Shown here in pieces: positions 8,776-18,007 of a stretch of DNA of 64,000 bases. Position 1 is the stretch's first letter, and every line of letters begins with the position of its first letter. The stretch is taken from assembly GCA_049718765.1 (NCBI GenBank), contig JBNARI010000002.1:1-64000 (forward strand), in the 5' to 3' direction. The translations under genes were made by a program, and so were the position numbers. The stretch comes from JBNARI01 sp049718765 (lineage in GTDB: Bacteria; Bacillota; Sulfobacillia; DUMF01). The notes beneath the pieces were generated by a model, which saw nothing but the letters and a program-made list of their open reading frames with translations, did not search any database and was not told the DNA's origin.

Positions 8776-9372
8776 ATCGACCGCCTCCTGTGCAAGTACT
8801 GCCTCCGATCGTCGCTGCCCGCCGGCCTTCCAAATCTGGGGAGAAGTACTCGGGTACAAGTGCGACACCCCACTACGTGCTACTCGCAGCCCCCATGAGC
8901 AGGAACCAGCTCTTCAGAATCCGCTTCAGCGGCAGCTTGATTATAGCACAGCGGGTGCGTGCCGAACGGCAAAAGGGGAACCTCTGCGCCACCAAGCAGT
9001 CAGGAAAGAGCCTTCCCTCCTCGTAAGGTTAAGCTTCGTCAGATGGGCCACTATCCTCTGCTTAACCTTGCCGCCCTCCTTTACGTTTTCCACCACAGCG
9101 TTGTAGTCCTACGCCTTCCCGCCGACCACGATGCGTTTTCTGCCAGGAACGCACCATCACCCCTAAGCACTCCTTGTCTAATACATCCAGCATCACAGGC
9201 ATACACCTTCAACGACCAGCACTCAAAGGGCTCTGTTCCAGCAAGAGCCCTTTACGGAGGCATTATGTCAACGATCCTGTCGAACTTGCGATAAACAGCC
9301 GGCTCCGACGCTTGCTCGTGCCCACTCGCAAGGCGTTGTTCCTCCCCTGCCCACAGCCAGCCGGAAAACGTA
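8776..9372. other. Gap of about 600 bp with transposase remnant and no intact gene
   Basis: No open frame with a ribosome site was found. The central part, on the minus strand, contains a transposase-like fragment that is listed separately. The stretch separates the radical SAM gene from the catabolic cluster and is compositionally similar to the other decayed IS areas to its left. Confidence 0.35.
9000..9098 (-). pseudogene. Remnant of an IS1634/IS4-like transposase N-terminus
   Basis: The minus strand reads DYNAVVENVKEGGKVKQRIV followed by AHL in one frame, after an in-frame stop. This resembles the N-terminal region of IS1634-type transposases, where a VE-S-R-x-G-KVRQ-V-A-LG pattern is typical. 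The open part is only about 45 codons. The identification rests on this short pattern alone. Confidence 0.3.
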
Positions 9373-10119
9373 TCAGCCCATGAAGGCTCCCCCATTGATT
9401 GCGATAACTTCTCCCGTAATCCATTCGGACTCGTCAGACGCCAAGAACAATATCAAATTCGCAATGTCCTTCGGTGTCCCCTCCCGCTTGAAAGGTACGC
9501 TAGCCCTCAATTTCTGTACGGTTTCAGGCGGGAAACCCCTCTCGAAAAGGGGGGTAGCAACGGGTCCTGGGGCCACAGCGTTGACATTGATACCGTACGG
9601 CGCCACTTGAAGAGCCAGAGTCCTGGTAATGCCAACAACGCCACTTTTCGAGGCAGAGTAGTCGACTCCTACCAGTCTACCGGTTTGAGCGCTGATGGAT
9701 GCGACATTTATTATCTTGCCGTATTGACGGGCAATCATATGATCGATAACAGCTCTGCAACACAAAAACGTGCCGGTCAGATTGACACCTATCACGTAGT
9801 TCCAGTCCTCCAGACTGATGTCCTGGATCCTGGCAGAACGAGCCACCCCCGCATTGTTCACCAAGATGTCAATCTGGCCATATGTAGCTAAGGCCCTACG
9901 AACCATCTCTGAAACCTGCTTCTCGTCTCTAACATCCACTTCCAAGGCCACGGCAGAGCCGCCCGCTGCTTGAACCTCAGACGCCGTCTTCTGAGCCGCA
10001 GCTCCGTTAACGTCGCCCAAAACTAAGCGTGCTCCCTCACGCGCAAAAGTCAGGCCAATCTCCCTACCAAAAGCCCCGCCAGCTCCTGTGATAACTGCCA
10101 CTTTACCTTGTAACCGCAC
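9373..10119 (-). CDS. Short-chain dehydrogenase/reductase (FabG/BDH type)
   Basis: A classical SDR of 248 residues. Features seen are the NAD(P) motif TGAGGAFGREIG, NNAGVA at about residue 90, the catalytic Ser region INVASISAQTG, and YSASK (Tyr-x3-Lys), then PGPVATPLFERG and a C-terminal ITGEVIAINGGAFMG. The start is the GTG at 10119, with GGAAGGAG ten bases upstream inside the tail of a preceding ORF. The frame stays open to 10449, but that extension is not SDR-like. It is downstream of the IclR gene and probably part of the same catabolic unit. The alcohol substrate is not predictable. Confidence 0.88.
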   Translation of the reverse strand: MRLQGKVAVITGAGGAFGREIGLTFAREGARLVLGDVNGAAAQKTASEVQAAGGSAVALEVDVRDEKQVSEMVRRALATYGQIDILVNNAGVARSARIQDISLEDWNYVIGVNLTGTFLCCRAVIDHMIARQYGKIINVASISAQTGRLVGVDYSASKSGVVGITRTLALQVAPYGINVNAVAPGPVATPLFERGFPPETVQKLRASVPFKREGTPKDIANLILFLASDESEWITGEVIAINGGAFMG

Positions 10120-10124
10120 AACAG

Positions 10125-10408
10125 TCACTCTCCTTCCAGCAGAGTCTCTTCCAGTATCTCGATAACCCACCAAGCTACATCGGCACAAGATAAACTGCTC
10201 AACAGCCCCGCTACACCTGGGATTTCTCGAGTTTCCCCTGTAGGAATCAGAAAAACACGTCCTCTGCAGCAACTGTCTAAGGCTGCCCTGTTCGGTCTTG
10301 GTTCCCAGAATTCCATGGTTATGCTCATCGGCCAGCAAAGCAGACTTTGCCGCCAGGGATACCCAAATACCGGCCACTGACCCACCGTGTGGGGTCCTCT
10401 TCCGGAAG
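10125..10408 (-). pseudogene. Decayed gene tail between the IclR and SDR genes
   Basis: The last 45 codons of a minus-strand frame read as credible protein (GRVFLIPTGETREIPGVAG, then LSCADVAWWVIEILEE) and end at a TGA at 10125. Its final codons, GAA GGA GAG, form the ribosome site of the SDR gene, the normal arrangement for an operon partner. Upstream the protein-like sequence shifts frame (GGSVAGIWVSLAAKSALL) and is then cut off at the IclR stop. It is probably the 3' remnant of an unidentified enzyme gene. Confidence 0.35.
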
Positions 10409-11218
10409 TCAGCTTTCGACCGCTTGCTGCTCCGTGAGTTCTTCCACACATCTTTCCCGGTAGCCGAGTCCGCGCGAGATTTCGGCCGCAGTGGAGGTTA
10501 CCAGATCTGTAGCTCGACGGAGGTTGTCCCCCGATAGCCTCGCCACCGGTCCAGAAACGGAAATGGCCGCGCACACCTTACCGGTGTGATCCCGAATGGG
10601 AGCAGCTACGCACCTCAAGCTATCCATTATTTCTTCGTTGTCAATGGCATACCCTTGAGCACGTACTTTGATTAACTCCTGTTCCAAGAGCTTGGGGTCG
10701 GTGATGGTGTTGCGCGTAAACCGGGGCAAGCCCTTGGACGAGATAATCCACTTTAGCTCTGCCGGACTCAGGTGGGCCAAGAGAACCTTCCCCACTCCAG
10801 TACAGTGCGCCGGCAGCCTCATGCCCACCTGGGAGACAATTCTCAAGGACTGCCGGCTCTCCCGCTTGTCTATATACAGCACCTCACCCCTGTCCAATAT
10901 CACGAGGTGGACAGTCTCTCCCAGTTCATCCACGAGTTGCTCAATGTAAGGGGCCGCGACGGCACGGACATCCCAGCGGCGCGCCACGATGCTCCCCAAC
11001 TCAAACAGCCTTAGCCCAAGCCTGTATCTCCCGGTAAACGCCGATTGCTCTACATACCCTAACTCCCGTAACGTCGTCAGGATACCGTAGGCCGTACTCT
11101 TGGCTATGCCAAGCTTCCCAGCAACATCATGGAGGGCCAATTCGTCTTGAGCCTCGGCGAGCACATCCAAGATCTTCATGGCCTTTGCTACGGACTTTAT
11201 CAGATGACTGGTTTCCAA
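10409..11218 (-). CDS. IclR-family transcriptional regulator
   Basis: A 269-residue protein with an N-terminal winged helix (KIL-VLAEAQDELALHDVA, then GIAKSTAYGILTTLRELGYVE) and a C-terminal IclR effector domain (GETVHLVILDRGEVLYIDK; RLPAHCTGVGKVLLA; GYAIDNEEIMDSLRCVAAPI). The start is a TTG at 11218 with AGGAGG nine bases upstream. IclR proteins commonly sense aromatic acids or their breakdown products. Its place at the downstream end of the cluster of meta-pathway genes makes it the likely local regulator. The operator was not identified. Confidence 0.92.
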   Translation of the reverse strand: METSHLIKSVAKAMKILDVLAEAQDELALHDVAGKLGIAKSTAYGILTTLRELGYVEQSAFTGRYRLGLRLFELGSIVARRWDVRAVAAPYIEQLVDELGETVHLVILDRGEVLYIDKRESRQSLRIVSQVGMRLPAHCTGVGKVLLAHLSPAELKWIISSKGLPRFTRNTITDPKLLEQELIKVRAQGYAIDNEEIMDSLRCVAAPIRDHTGKVCAAISVSGPVARLSGDNLRRATDLVTSTAAEISRGLGYRERCVEELTEQQAVES

Positions 11219-11433
11219 ACGGCTCTACCTCCTGACCCGGCTCACCTATGGGGCCGGTGGTATCAACCCGCAGCTAATCAATGAATTCGTGATAGCCAAT
11301 GATCTTTCCTGCTGCACCTTTCGGGAACAGCTCTGCCCTCGTGCCTTGGCTGGCTCCCTCATTTCAGAGGCAAGCGGCATGGGCGGTCAACCACCACCCA
11401 GCCGCCATAGAAGAACAGGGTCGCCCGGGCCAC

Positions 11434-12540
11434 TTATTCCTTCAGCACCATTTCCTTGGGCCAACGGGTAAGCAGTTGGTTACCTTCCTCACCTACGTAG
11501 ATCACGTCGGTAACCCTCGGACCTCCTACCCCTGGCAGGTAGATAGTAGACAGTAGCAAGTCCACCACCATGCCAGCTGCAATGGTTTCGGTTCTTCCCT
11601 TGCCGATGATAGGATAGAACTCCGACTGCCTGATCCCCACACCATAGCCCGTTACGTCCAAGAACCATTCACCGTAACCACAAGCCTCAACTACCTCCCT
11701 GGCAGCCCTGTCCACCTCGGAGACAGGCTGGCCTGGCTTCAGGGCTTCAATGGCAGCTTCTTGTGCTTCTACAAGGACGCGATGGGTCTCCATTACTTGC
11801 CGAGGTATCTCACCTACGCCCACAGTGCGGCACATCTTACTACAATAGCCCCGGTACGTCGCGCCCAGGTGGATGACTACCACCTCGCCTGCTTGGATCC
11901 GTCGGTTTGAGGCACAAGGATGGGTAAGAAGCACGCGTTCCCCGGCTGTCACCTGAGCCCTGAAGGGTGACCCTTCCGAGCCCGCCTTGAGCATTGCATA
12001 CTCAGCCTCAGCCAGCACTTCCAGTTCCGTTACGCCGACCTTCACTGCCTCAACCGCCGCCTTCATGCCCGCCACTACCGCATGGGAGGCCTGCCGTATG
12101 CACTCTACCTCCTCGGGTTCCTTTATCGAGCGTAGCTGGTATATTACACCGGACGCATCCACCATGCGGGCGTGCGGCAGGGCTTCGCGGAGGTATTGGT
12201 AAACAGGGAAGGTGACAAAGTACCGCTCAAAACCGATGGTGTCAACAGGATACCTTTGTTGTCTTATGCATTCCACCATTTTGCCGGCCAGATGTTCCCG
12301 TGGGAACCGGTAGCCATAGGTAAGCAGCCCCGTCTCTCGGGCCACGTAGTCAGCATCGAGCCAAATCGTGACCGCACACGGCTCGCCTTCCGCCGGTACA
12401 AGGAGCGCCAGGCACTCAACCTGAGTCAGACCAGTGAAGTATATGATGTTTTCCCGGTTGTTGATAATGGCCAGGGGTATTCCCCCCTGGCCGAGCCTTT
12501 CCTGTAGCCGCAACAGACGTTTCCTAACCCAAGGATGCAC
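11434..12540 (-). CDS. M24-fold (pita-bread) protein lacking all metal ligands
   Basis: A 368-residue creatinase/aminopeptidase P-like protein. The N-terminal domain spans residues about 1-140, and the pita-bread domain begins at MVDASGVIYQLRSIKEPEEVE. The GTG at 12540 has AAGGAGG upstream. In active metallopeptidases five residues (D, D, H, E, E) hold two metals. Here the matching positions read VVIHLGATYRGYCSK (H and K for the two Asp), GYGVGI (Y for His), LLLSTIY (no Glu) and PRVTDV (T for Glu). The His in LLTHPCAS is kept. Creatinases also work without metal, so a metal-free amidinohydrolase or other C-N hydrolase is possible. It sits between the permease and IclR genes. Confidence 0.8.
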   Translation of the reverse strand: MHPWVRKRLLRLQERLGQGGIPLAIINNRENIIYFTGLTQVECLALLVPAEGEPCAVTIWLDADYVARETGLLTYGYRFPREHLAGKMVECIRQQRYPVDTIGFERYFVTFPVYQYLREALPHARMVDASGVIYQLRSIKEPEEVECIRQASHAVVAGMKAAVEAVKVGVTELEVLAEAEYAMLKAGSEGSPFRAQVTAGERVLLTHPCASNRRIQAGEVVVIHLGATYRGYCSKMCRTVGVGEIPRQVMETHRVLVEAQEAAIEALKPGQPVSEVDRAAREVVEACGYGEWFLDVTGYGVGIRQSEFYPIIGKGRTETIAAGMVVDLLLSTIYLPGVGGPRVTDVIYVGEEGNQLLTRWPKEMVLKE

Positions 12541-12571
12541 AGACACCTGCCTCCTTTTTCGTACCCAATTC

Positions 12572-13843
12572 TCAGCGTCCGGGCTGTGCCTCAAAATCCT
12601 TGGGCTCCATAATGTACGAAACAATTACTCCTACCACCAAGGACCAGAAAGGTGCGCCAATCTTCAATATCGTTATGCCCGACATCCCTACAACCAAAGC
12701 GAAGAAGGCCCCATACCTGAACTTTCTCGAGGCGAAGGCTAATTCAAACGCACTAAGCAGTACCCCGATCATTGAAAGACCGGCCAAAACGTTCACCAAG
12801 TCTGCGGGCAGTGCCTTCACAAACGGAACGGCCACGCTGGCAAATAACCCGAAAGACCCAAATGTAAGGCCATTTATGAAGGTTGCAGCGTACCTCGCCG
12901 ACTTATCGGGCCCTGCTTCGTCCGAAGAGCAGATCGCCGTCATCGGCCCAGCTATATTGGCGTTATGCCCTCCAAAGAATGAAGTTATTATTCCCCCAAT
13001 TCCGCTGATCACAGTCATGGCGTTTATGGGCGCCTTGTAACCCTGTGCTGTAAGGACTCCATAGGCCTGAGCGTTTTCTGCCCCTATCACTAGAACAGCC
13101 AAAGGTATAGCGACAGCAAGCAGGGCACCAACCGAAAACGAAGGAACATACAATTGAGGAGATACCCATCCAACCTTGACGCCCGACAACGTGGAACCTC
13201 CTGCGGACAGAGCCACAACCACTCCGACCACTAGGGACCACAATATTGGAGAGATCTTCTTGCTCACCCTTTGCCCCACAAAGTAGGCTATAATTGCTGA
13301 CCCGGCTACAATTGGGGCTTTTTGGGTCGAAGTCACTATGCCGAGCCCAAATCTAATCATTGCCCCAGCAATCATTCCCATTACTATAGGCAAGGGTATC
13401 CACCGCATAGCTTTGCCGATCAGACCGGAAACTCCAAGTAGCAAGACCAGTACCCCTGCTACGAAATACGCGCCTACCACTTCCTTAAACGGGAATAACG
13501 GCAGCGCAGAAGCCATCATGACAGCTCCAGGGATGGACCAGGCGCCATTGATTGGCATCTTATAGTACAATCCGAGGATTATGCTTATCAACCCGCCAAA
13601 GAAATAAACCGAAAACAGCCAGGATATGGTTTGAGCATCGGTAAGCTTGCCGTTCTGTGCTGAATTCATGATGATCAGCGCCGGGCCGGTGCATCCAAAT
13701 ATGGTGGCTACTATTCCTGCGGTAACGGTATTGGCGTTTAACTTCCCAGGCAAATCCCGCAGCCCTTCTGAAAAGCCAGGGCCTTTCTCCCATATTGCCT
13801 TTTCTCCTCCGTTGACAGCAAGATTGGACCCTACTGTGGACAT
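12572..13843 (-). CDS. BenE-family benzoate-type H+ symporter
   Basis: A 423-residue integral membrane protein with about 11-12 hydrophobic segments. The sequence TAGIVATIFGCTGPALIIMN and the repeated PINGAWSIPGAVMMA and GGHNANIAGPMTAICSS blocks are typical of BenE and the related NCS2-like transporters. The ATG at 13843 follows AAGGGGGGAAAGG. It lies between the M24-like gene and the LarA-fold gene of the catabolic cluster. It is the likely uptake system for the pathway's aromatic or carboxylic substrate, which cannot be named from sequence. Confidence 0.85.
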   Translation of the reverse strand: MSTVGSNLAVNGGEKAIWEKGPGFSEGLRDLPGKLNANTVTAGIVATIFGCTGPALIIMNSAQNGKLTDAQTISWLFSVYFFGGLISIILGLYYKMPINGAWSIPGAVMMASALPLFPFKEVVGAYFVAGVLVLLLGVSGLIGKAMRWIPLPIVMGMIAGAMIRFGLGIVTSTQKAPIVAGSAIIAYFVGQRVSKKISPILWSLVVGVVVALSAGGSTLSGVKVGWVSPQLYVPSFSVGALLAVAIPLAVLVIGAENAQAYGVLTAQGYKAPINAMTVISGIGGIITSFFGGHNANIAGPMTAICSSDEAGPDKSARYAATFINGLTFGSFGLFASVAVPFVKALPADLVNVLAGLSMIGVLLSAFELAFASRKFRYGAFFALVVGMSGITILKIGAPFWSLVVGVIVSYIMEPKDFEAQPGR

Positions 13844-13995
13844 TGAACCTTTCCCCCCTTAGTAAGAGTACATGCTCTACGTACGTGCGTTCTGCTGCCG
13901 AAAAGGCTCCACACCATGACTAGCTCACCTTACCTCCGGGGGCGGCCTCCAGCAATAACCAACCGCTGGGGCCAACCCCCATTATTCACACCTCC

Positions 13996-15426
13996 TCACT
14001 TGACCATAACCGCAATACCTCTCTGGCGCAGCCACTTGGGCAAGAGGTCGTTTTCTACCCGCTCGTTCACTTCAGGCGCTTTCTTGAGCAGATACTCGCC
14101 TAGAGGTTCACTCAGATTGATGCCGCCAATAGCCCCGTCAAAGATGAGCACTTTCTTGGTGCCGGTTACCCTGTAGGCAAATTCCATGGCAGCTTCCAAC
14201 GTCTCCGACACCACAGCATGCTTCATGTAACTGAGATTCTGAGGGTCCCTGTTGAACAGTTCAGCTTGCTCGTACCCTACTACTACCGTGGGTATGTGCT
14301 CGCTGAAGAAAGCGCTGGGATACCCCGTCCAGGCGTAGTTATGGACACACATCTTTATGGCAGGGTTGAGGGGCGGTATCTCAGGAAGAAGTGGTTTGCC
14401 CGCTTTGCCATAGAATGCCTCGGTGTACCAGGTATAGCCAGGGAACGGGTTCTCCAGGTCGTAGAGGTCAGTATTGGCACCTGTAAAGTTCGCATAGATG
14501 ACCCCAGCGGAAAAGACGTAGACAACCGGGCACGGGAAGTCAAGAGCGGCTATGCATTCATCTATTTCGCCGAAGAGGGTCATCATCTTGCCGTAATAAC
14601 GGCAACCGAGCACCGTTATTCGGTCGTTGAGCGCATACAGGTCGTTATCCGCGTCGACGCCCATTATGCCGTTAGGTACTACGGTCAAGAAGCAGGCAAA
14701 GGCAAACTTCTTCTGTACGAATTCGGAATCAAAGATAGCCCTAGCTGTAAAGTTTGCCGCCCTGGGTCCGAGGTTCTGGTGATAGGTGGAACGGGTCTCA
14801 ATGCGGGCATACGACATCCCGAAAGGCTTAACCGCCCTGTCCACCTGACGATGGAAGTGGACTTCTCTTACATCGGAGTTATGAGCGTGAACGATCCAGT
14901 CGGCGTCGTAGACCTTCTTTATACCGTAAAGCGTGCCAATCTCAGTCTCGATAGGTATACCTTCATCAATTGGCGCCACACCTATGGCCTTGCCGTTGAA
15001 GTATTGATCCAGCCCATACCGTTTTATATACTCCTCGGTTTCGCGGAAGCGAAGGCCTACCCCCGCCCTAAGCCTGATGTTCCTGCATCCCGTCCTAGCT
15101 TCGATGACGTCCTTGATAGTCTTCAGCATCTCAGCGTAGGGCTCTCCGCCCAGAAGGGTAAACCCATGGTGGGAGGCCAGTATATTCACCGAGTGCTCAG
15201 GCTTTATCATACTCATATCCACTTTTTCCAGCGCTGCAACGGTCGCCTGCCTCACCGCGGCCAGGCCTGTCGCTCCTGGGTACACCACATCAGGCAGGTC
15301 GGGAAAGAGCTCCTTGAGAGCGACTGATACCATTCCTGGAAGCTCGCAAACCCTCTTCTTGACCAGGGCCGGGTCTATGCCATACTGCGACTTCCGCGGG
15401 GGAGTCGGCACGATAGGCGGTCTCAC
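13996..15426 (-). CDS. Putative LarA-fold (DUF2088-like) enzyme
   Basis: A 476-residue cytosolic protein. It starts at a GTG following AGGAGG and overlaps the end of the ferredoxin gene's region. By eye its N-terminal half follows the layout of the lactate-racemase LarA superfamily: a nucleotide-like strand and helix (HSVNILASHHG), then GIPIETEIGTLYGIKKVYDAD, then a His-rich loop (HAHNSDVREVHFHRQ), then KPFGM and STYH, similar in spacing to LarA's His/Lys cofactor-binding residues. Overall identity would be low, and the nickel-pincer Lys is not proven. It may be a hydrolyase, racemase or epimerase. Its neighbours (ferredoxin, meta-pathway enzymes, QPRTase homologue) suggest a catabolic or cofactor role. 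Confidence 0.45.
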   Translation of the reverse strand: MRPPIVPTPPRKSQYGIDPALVKKRVCELPGMVSVALKELFPDLPDVVYPGATGLAAVRQATVAALEKVDMSMIKPEHSVNILASHHGFTLLGGEPYAEMLKTIKDVIEARTGCRNIRLRAGVGLRFRETEEYIKRYGLDQYFNGKAIGVAPIDEGIPIETEIGTLYGIKKVYDADWIVHAHNSDVREVHFHRQVDRAVKPFGMSYARIETRSTYHQNLGPRAANFTARAIFDSEFVQKKFAFACFLTVVPNGIMGVDADNDLYALNDRITVLGCRYYGKMMTLFGEIDECIAALDFPCPVVYVFSAGVIYANFTGANTDLYDLENPFPGYTWYTEAFYGKAGKPLLPEIPPLNPAIKMCVHNYAWTGYPSAFFSEHIPTVVVGYEQAELFNRDPQNLSYMKHAVVSETLEAAMEFAYRVTGTKKVLIFDGAIGGINLSEPLGEYLLKKAPEVNERVENDLLPKWLRQRGIAVMVK

Positions 15427-16047
15427 CTATACCTCCTCCTTTCCCTGCAACGGTGCCGCCGCTACGCGGTCCAGAAGCTGTTCGTCCTCGTCAAAGTAGA
15501 ACCCACGGCTGGCATACTTTTGCTTGACTTGCGCCGGAATATCCCACACCGTAGGGGTGCGACCGTACCACTGCCAGCCACCCTTGGGGGGCTCCGGTTT
15601 AATGCCCGCTGCTTCCAGAAGCCTCAACACGGGTTGTATGCACTCTACCTTGCAGCCGGTGCGCACGCCGGTCATGAATGAGACATCCTCAGGGGTGCGA
15701 GCGCCTTGCATGATGGCTGCCGCAACTTCCTCTGCCCGAGTACCCGAGCAGTAGCATACCACCTGCTCCGGATGCAGACGTGCCTTGCGGCAAAGCTCCT
15801 CGATGCGTCCGTATTCGGCCAAAGGAACCTCCACCTTAACCACCACGGGTTCGCTGCGCTTGGTCATAGCTATGGCATGTTCAGGACACCTCTGCTCGCA
15901 GGCAGCACAACCCCTACATCTGTTTGGGTCTACCACAGCCTTCTTGTTTTCCATCCTTATGGCGAGAACCGGACAAACGCGCTCGCATGTCCTACAGCCA
16001 CGGCACTTCTCCGGGTCTACCCCTGCCAGTAGGTTGACTACCTTCAC
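15427..16047 (-). CDS. Two-[4Fe-4S] ferredoxin with BFD-like [2Fe-2S] domain
   Basis: A 206-residue protein. Residues about 14-60 hold two 4Fe-4S motifs (CRGCRTCERVCP and CRGCAACEQRCP). Residues about 95-150 hold a bacterioferredoxin-associated (BFD)-like motif, CYC-x-28 to 32-C-x3-C (seen as QVVCYCSG and TGCKVEC). The last 50 residues are unassigned. It is probably an electron-transfer subunit for a neighbouring oxidoreductase or for the LarA-fold protein, whose GTG start abuts its stop. No NADH or flavin partner is encoded next to it. Confidence 0.85.
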   Translation of the reverse strand: MKVVNLLAGVDPEKCRGCRTCERVCPVLAIRMENKKAVVDPNRCRGCAACEQRCPEHAIAMTKRSEPVVVKVEVPLAEYGRIEELCRKARLHPEQVVCYCSGTRAEEVAAAIMQGARTPEDVSFMTGVRTGCKVECIQPVLRLLEAAGIKPEPPKGGWQWYGRTPTVWDIPAQVKQKYASRGFYFDEDEQLLDRVAAAPLQGKEEV

Positions 16048-16050
16048 ACC

Positions 16051-17070
16051 TCATCTCCCCTTCTTCTCTTGCGCCAACTGATACGCTACATCGACGATCA
16101 TGTCTTCCTGACCCCCTACCATCCTCCTCCTTCCCAACTCTACCAGGATGTCCCTCGGGTCAAGGCCAAACCTCTCTGCCGCGCGGTAGGTGTGCAAGAG
16201 AAAGCTCGAGTAAACCCCCGCGTAGCCCTGCATGAGAGGTGCGTTTCGCACAACCTGAGGCCGGTGCATTACGGGCTCCACTAATTCCTCGGCTACATCC
16301 ATGATCTTGTAAAAATTGACCCCAGTCTGATAGCCAGCTTTGTCGAGCACGCCCACCAAGGCCTCTGTTTGGGCGTTTCCGGCGCCCGCCCCCAGTCCAC
16401 GGCAGGCACCGTCTAAGAAGGTCGCCCCAGCCTCTACAGCTGCCAGGCAGTTGGCGGTAGCCAGAGTTAGGTTGTTATGGGCATGAAAGCCTACGGGAAC
16501 GTTAACTGCTTCCACGACGGCCGCCACCTTAGCCCTCACCTCGTCGGGCAACATGGCACCAGCCGAGTCGGCAACATAGATATAGTCAGAGCCGTAACCC
16601 TCAAACAGTTTGGCCTGCTCCACGATCTTTTCCGGAGGGGCCATATGACACATCATCAGAAAACCGAATGCTTCCATACCCATTTTCTTGGCCATGCCTA
16701 TATGCTGTTCGCCTATGTCAGCCTCCGTCACGTGCGTGGCAACCCTCACCGCCCGGGCGCCACAATCTATGGCCATCTTAAGGTCTTCCTGCGTACCTAT
16801 ACCGGGAAGAAGCAGTACCGTCAGTTTCGCCCTCTTTATGACGGGGGCCGCCGCCCGTAGCATCTCTTCATCGCTGAGAAGAGACCAGCCGTAGTTATAC
16901 GAAGAGCCAGCCAATCCGTCGCCGTGTGATACTTCCACGTATTCAATTCCAGCTTCGTCCAGACCGCCCGCGATGGAGCGTATCTGTTCCTCAGTAAACT
17001 GATGAGATACGGCGTGACTTCCATCCCTAAGGGTGGTGTCTACAAGGTGAATGTGCTTCGAGCCCTTCAT
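16051..17070 (-). CDS. mhpE: 4-hydroxy-2-oxovalerate aldolase
   Basis: A 339-residue TIM-barrel of the DmpG/MhpE (HMG-CoA lyase-like) family. The motif VDTTLRDGSHAVSHQF at residues 10-25 holds the metal-binding Asp and the Arg-Asp pair. The metal-ligand pair is in VGFHAHNNLTLA. The substrate loop GLAGSSYNYGWS is conserved. It cleaves 4-hydroxy-2-oxovalerate to pyruvate and acetaldehyde, which is channelled to the dehydrogenase encoded directly upstream. The two genes overlap by ATGA, as in dmpFG and mhpFE. The last step-enzyme of the lower meta pathway is thus present. Confidence 0.95.
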   Translation of the reverse strand: MKGSKHIHLVDTTLRDGSHAVSHQFTEEQIRSIAGGLDEAGIEYVEVSHGDGLAGSSYNYGWSLLSDEEMLRAAAPVIKRAKLTVLLLPGIGTQEDLKMAIDCGARAVRVATHVTEADIGEQHIGMAKKMGMEAFGFLMMCHMAPPEKIVEQAKLFEGYGSDYIYVADSAGAMLPDEVRAKVAAVVEAVNVPVGFHAHNNLTLATANCLAAVEAGATFLDGACRGLGAGAGNAQTEALVGVLDKAGYQTGVNFYKIMDVAEELVEPVMHRPQVVRNAPLMQGYAGVYSSFLLHTYRAAERFGLDPRDILVELGRRRMVGGQEDMIVDVAYQLAQEKKGR

Positions 17071-17948
17071 TCTGCCACCGCTTCCTTTCCAAGCATCTTC
17101 GCTGCCAGTCTTTCTGCCACCGCTACTGCTGCTGCAGTTATGATGTCCAGGTTACCGGAATACTTTGGAAGGAAATCTCCCGCGCCCTCGACCTCGATGA
17201 TACTTGTTACCTTGTTGCCATCCAACAGCGGCGGAACCCTCAGGCGGTAACCCGGGACATATGCCTGCACCTGGCTGACCATGTCTTCAACGGATCGGCG
17301 AATGGTTTCTTCATCGGGGCTCTCTACCTCGACGTATATGGTGTTGGTCATGATTATGGGCGGCTCAGCCGGGTTCAAGATGATGATGGCCTTGCCCTTC
17401 CTGGCACCCCCGATAGTGCAGAGGGCTTTAGCGGTGGTCTGGGTGAACTCGTCTATATTCTGGCGTGTACCCGGGCCCGCGCTCTTGGAGGCTATAGCGG
17501 CCACGATCTCGGCATACCGTGCCCCCGCAACCCGGTTGATGGCATATACTATGGGGATTGTAGCTTGACCCCCGCAGGTTACCATATTCAGATTAGGAAC
17601 ATCATAAAACTGGTTGAGATTCACAACAGGCACTACGTATGGCCCCACGGCAGCCGGGGTCAGGTCGATGGCTATCTTGCCAGCTTTTTCTAACATGGGC
17701 GCGTGTTCCAAATGATGCTTGGCGCCGGTAGCATCGAAAACGATCTTGATGCTCTCATCGTCCAGGATTGCTCCAATTCCTTCGGTCGAAGCCCGGATAC
17801 CCATAGCCCTGGCCCGCTCAATACCAGGGGATTCCACTATCCCGCACATGAGCTCCATCTTAAGAAAACGACTCCGAAGCACCTTATACATTAAATCGGT
17901 ACCGATGTTTCCCGGACCAATGACCGCTACCTTGATGCGCTGTTCCAA
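17067..17948 (-). CDS. mhpF: Acetaldehyde dehydrogenase (acylating)
   Basis: A 293-residue DmpF/MhpF-type enzyme. The NAD-binding motif is GPGNIGTDLMYKVLRS, the catalytic Cys is in NMVTCGGQATIP, and the C-terminal region runs from TIYVEVE to DFLPKYSGNLDI. It converts acetaldehyde, CoA and NAD+ to acetyl-CoA and is the channelling partner of the aldolase. A TTG start at 17948, preceded by AGGGGGA, fits the family length. The open frame reaches 18011, but that N-terminal extension is not conserved in type. Confidence 0.95.
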   Translation of the reverse strand: MEQRIKVAVIGPGNIGTDLMYKVLRSRFLKMELMCGIVESPGIERARAMGIRASTEGIGAILDDESIKIVFDATGAKHHLEHAPMLEKAGKIAIDLTPAAVGPYVVPVVNLNQFYDVPNLNMVTCGGQATIPIVYAINRVAGARYAEIVAAIASKSAGPGTRQNIDEFTQTTAKALCTIGGARKGKAIIILNPAEPPIIMTNTIYVEVESPDEETIRRSVEDMVSQVQAYVPGYRLRVPPLLDGNKVTSIIEVEGAGDFLPKYSGNLDIITAAAVAVAERLAAKMLGKEAVAE

Positions 17949-18007
17949 CCGCTTTTCCCCCTTTTGCACCGCCAACTTCCGCGAACGTACATCCGATGCC
18001 TGACTTC

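Noticed and set aside
14218..15327. A 369-codon plus-strand ORF opposite the LarA-fold gene
   Set aside because: Antisense to an operon gene with clean start overlap; no ribosome site or family pattern.
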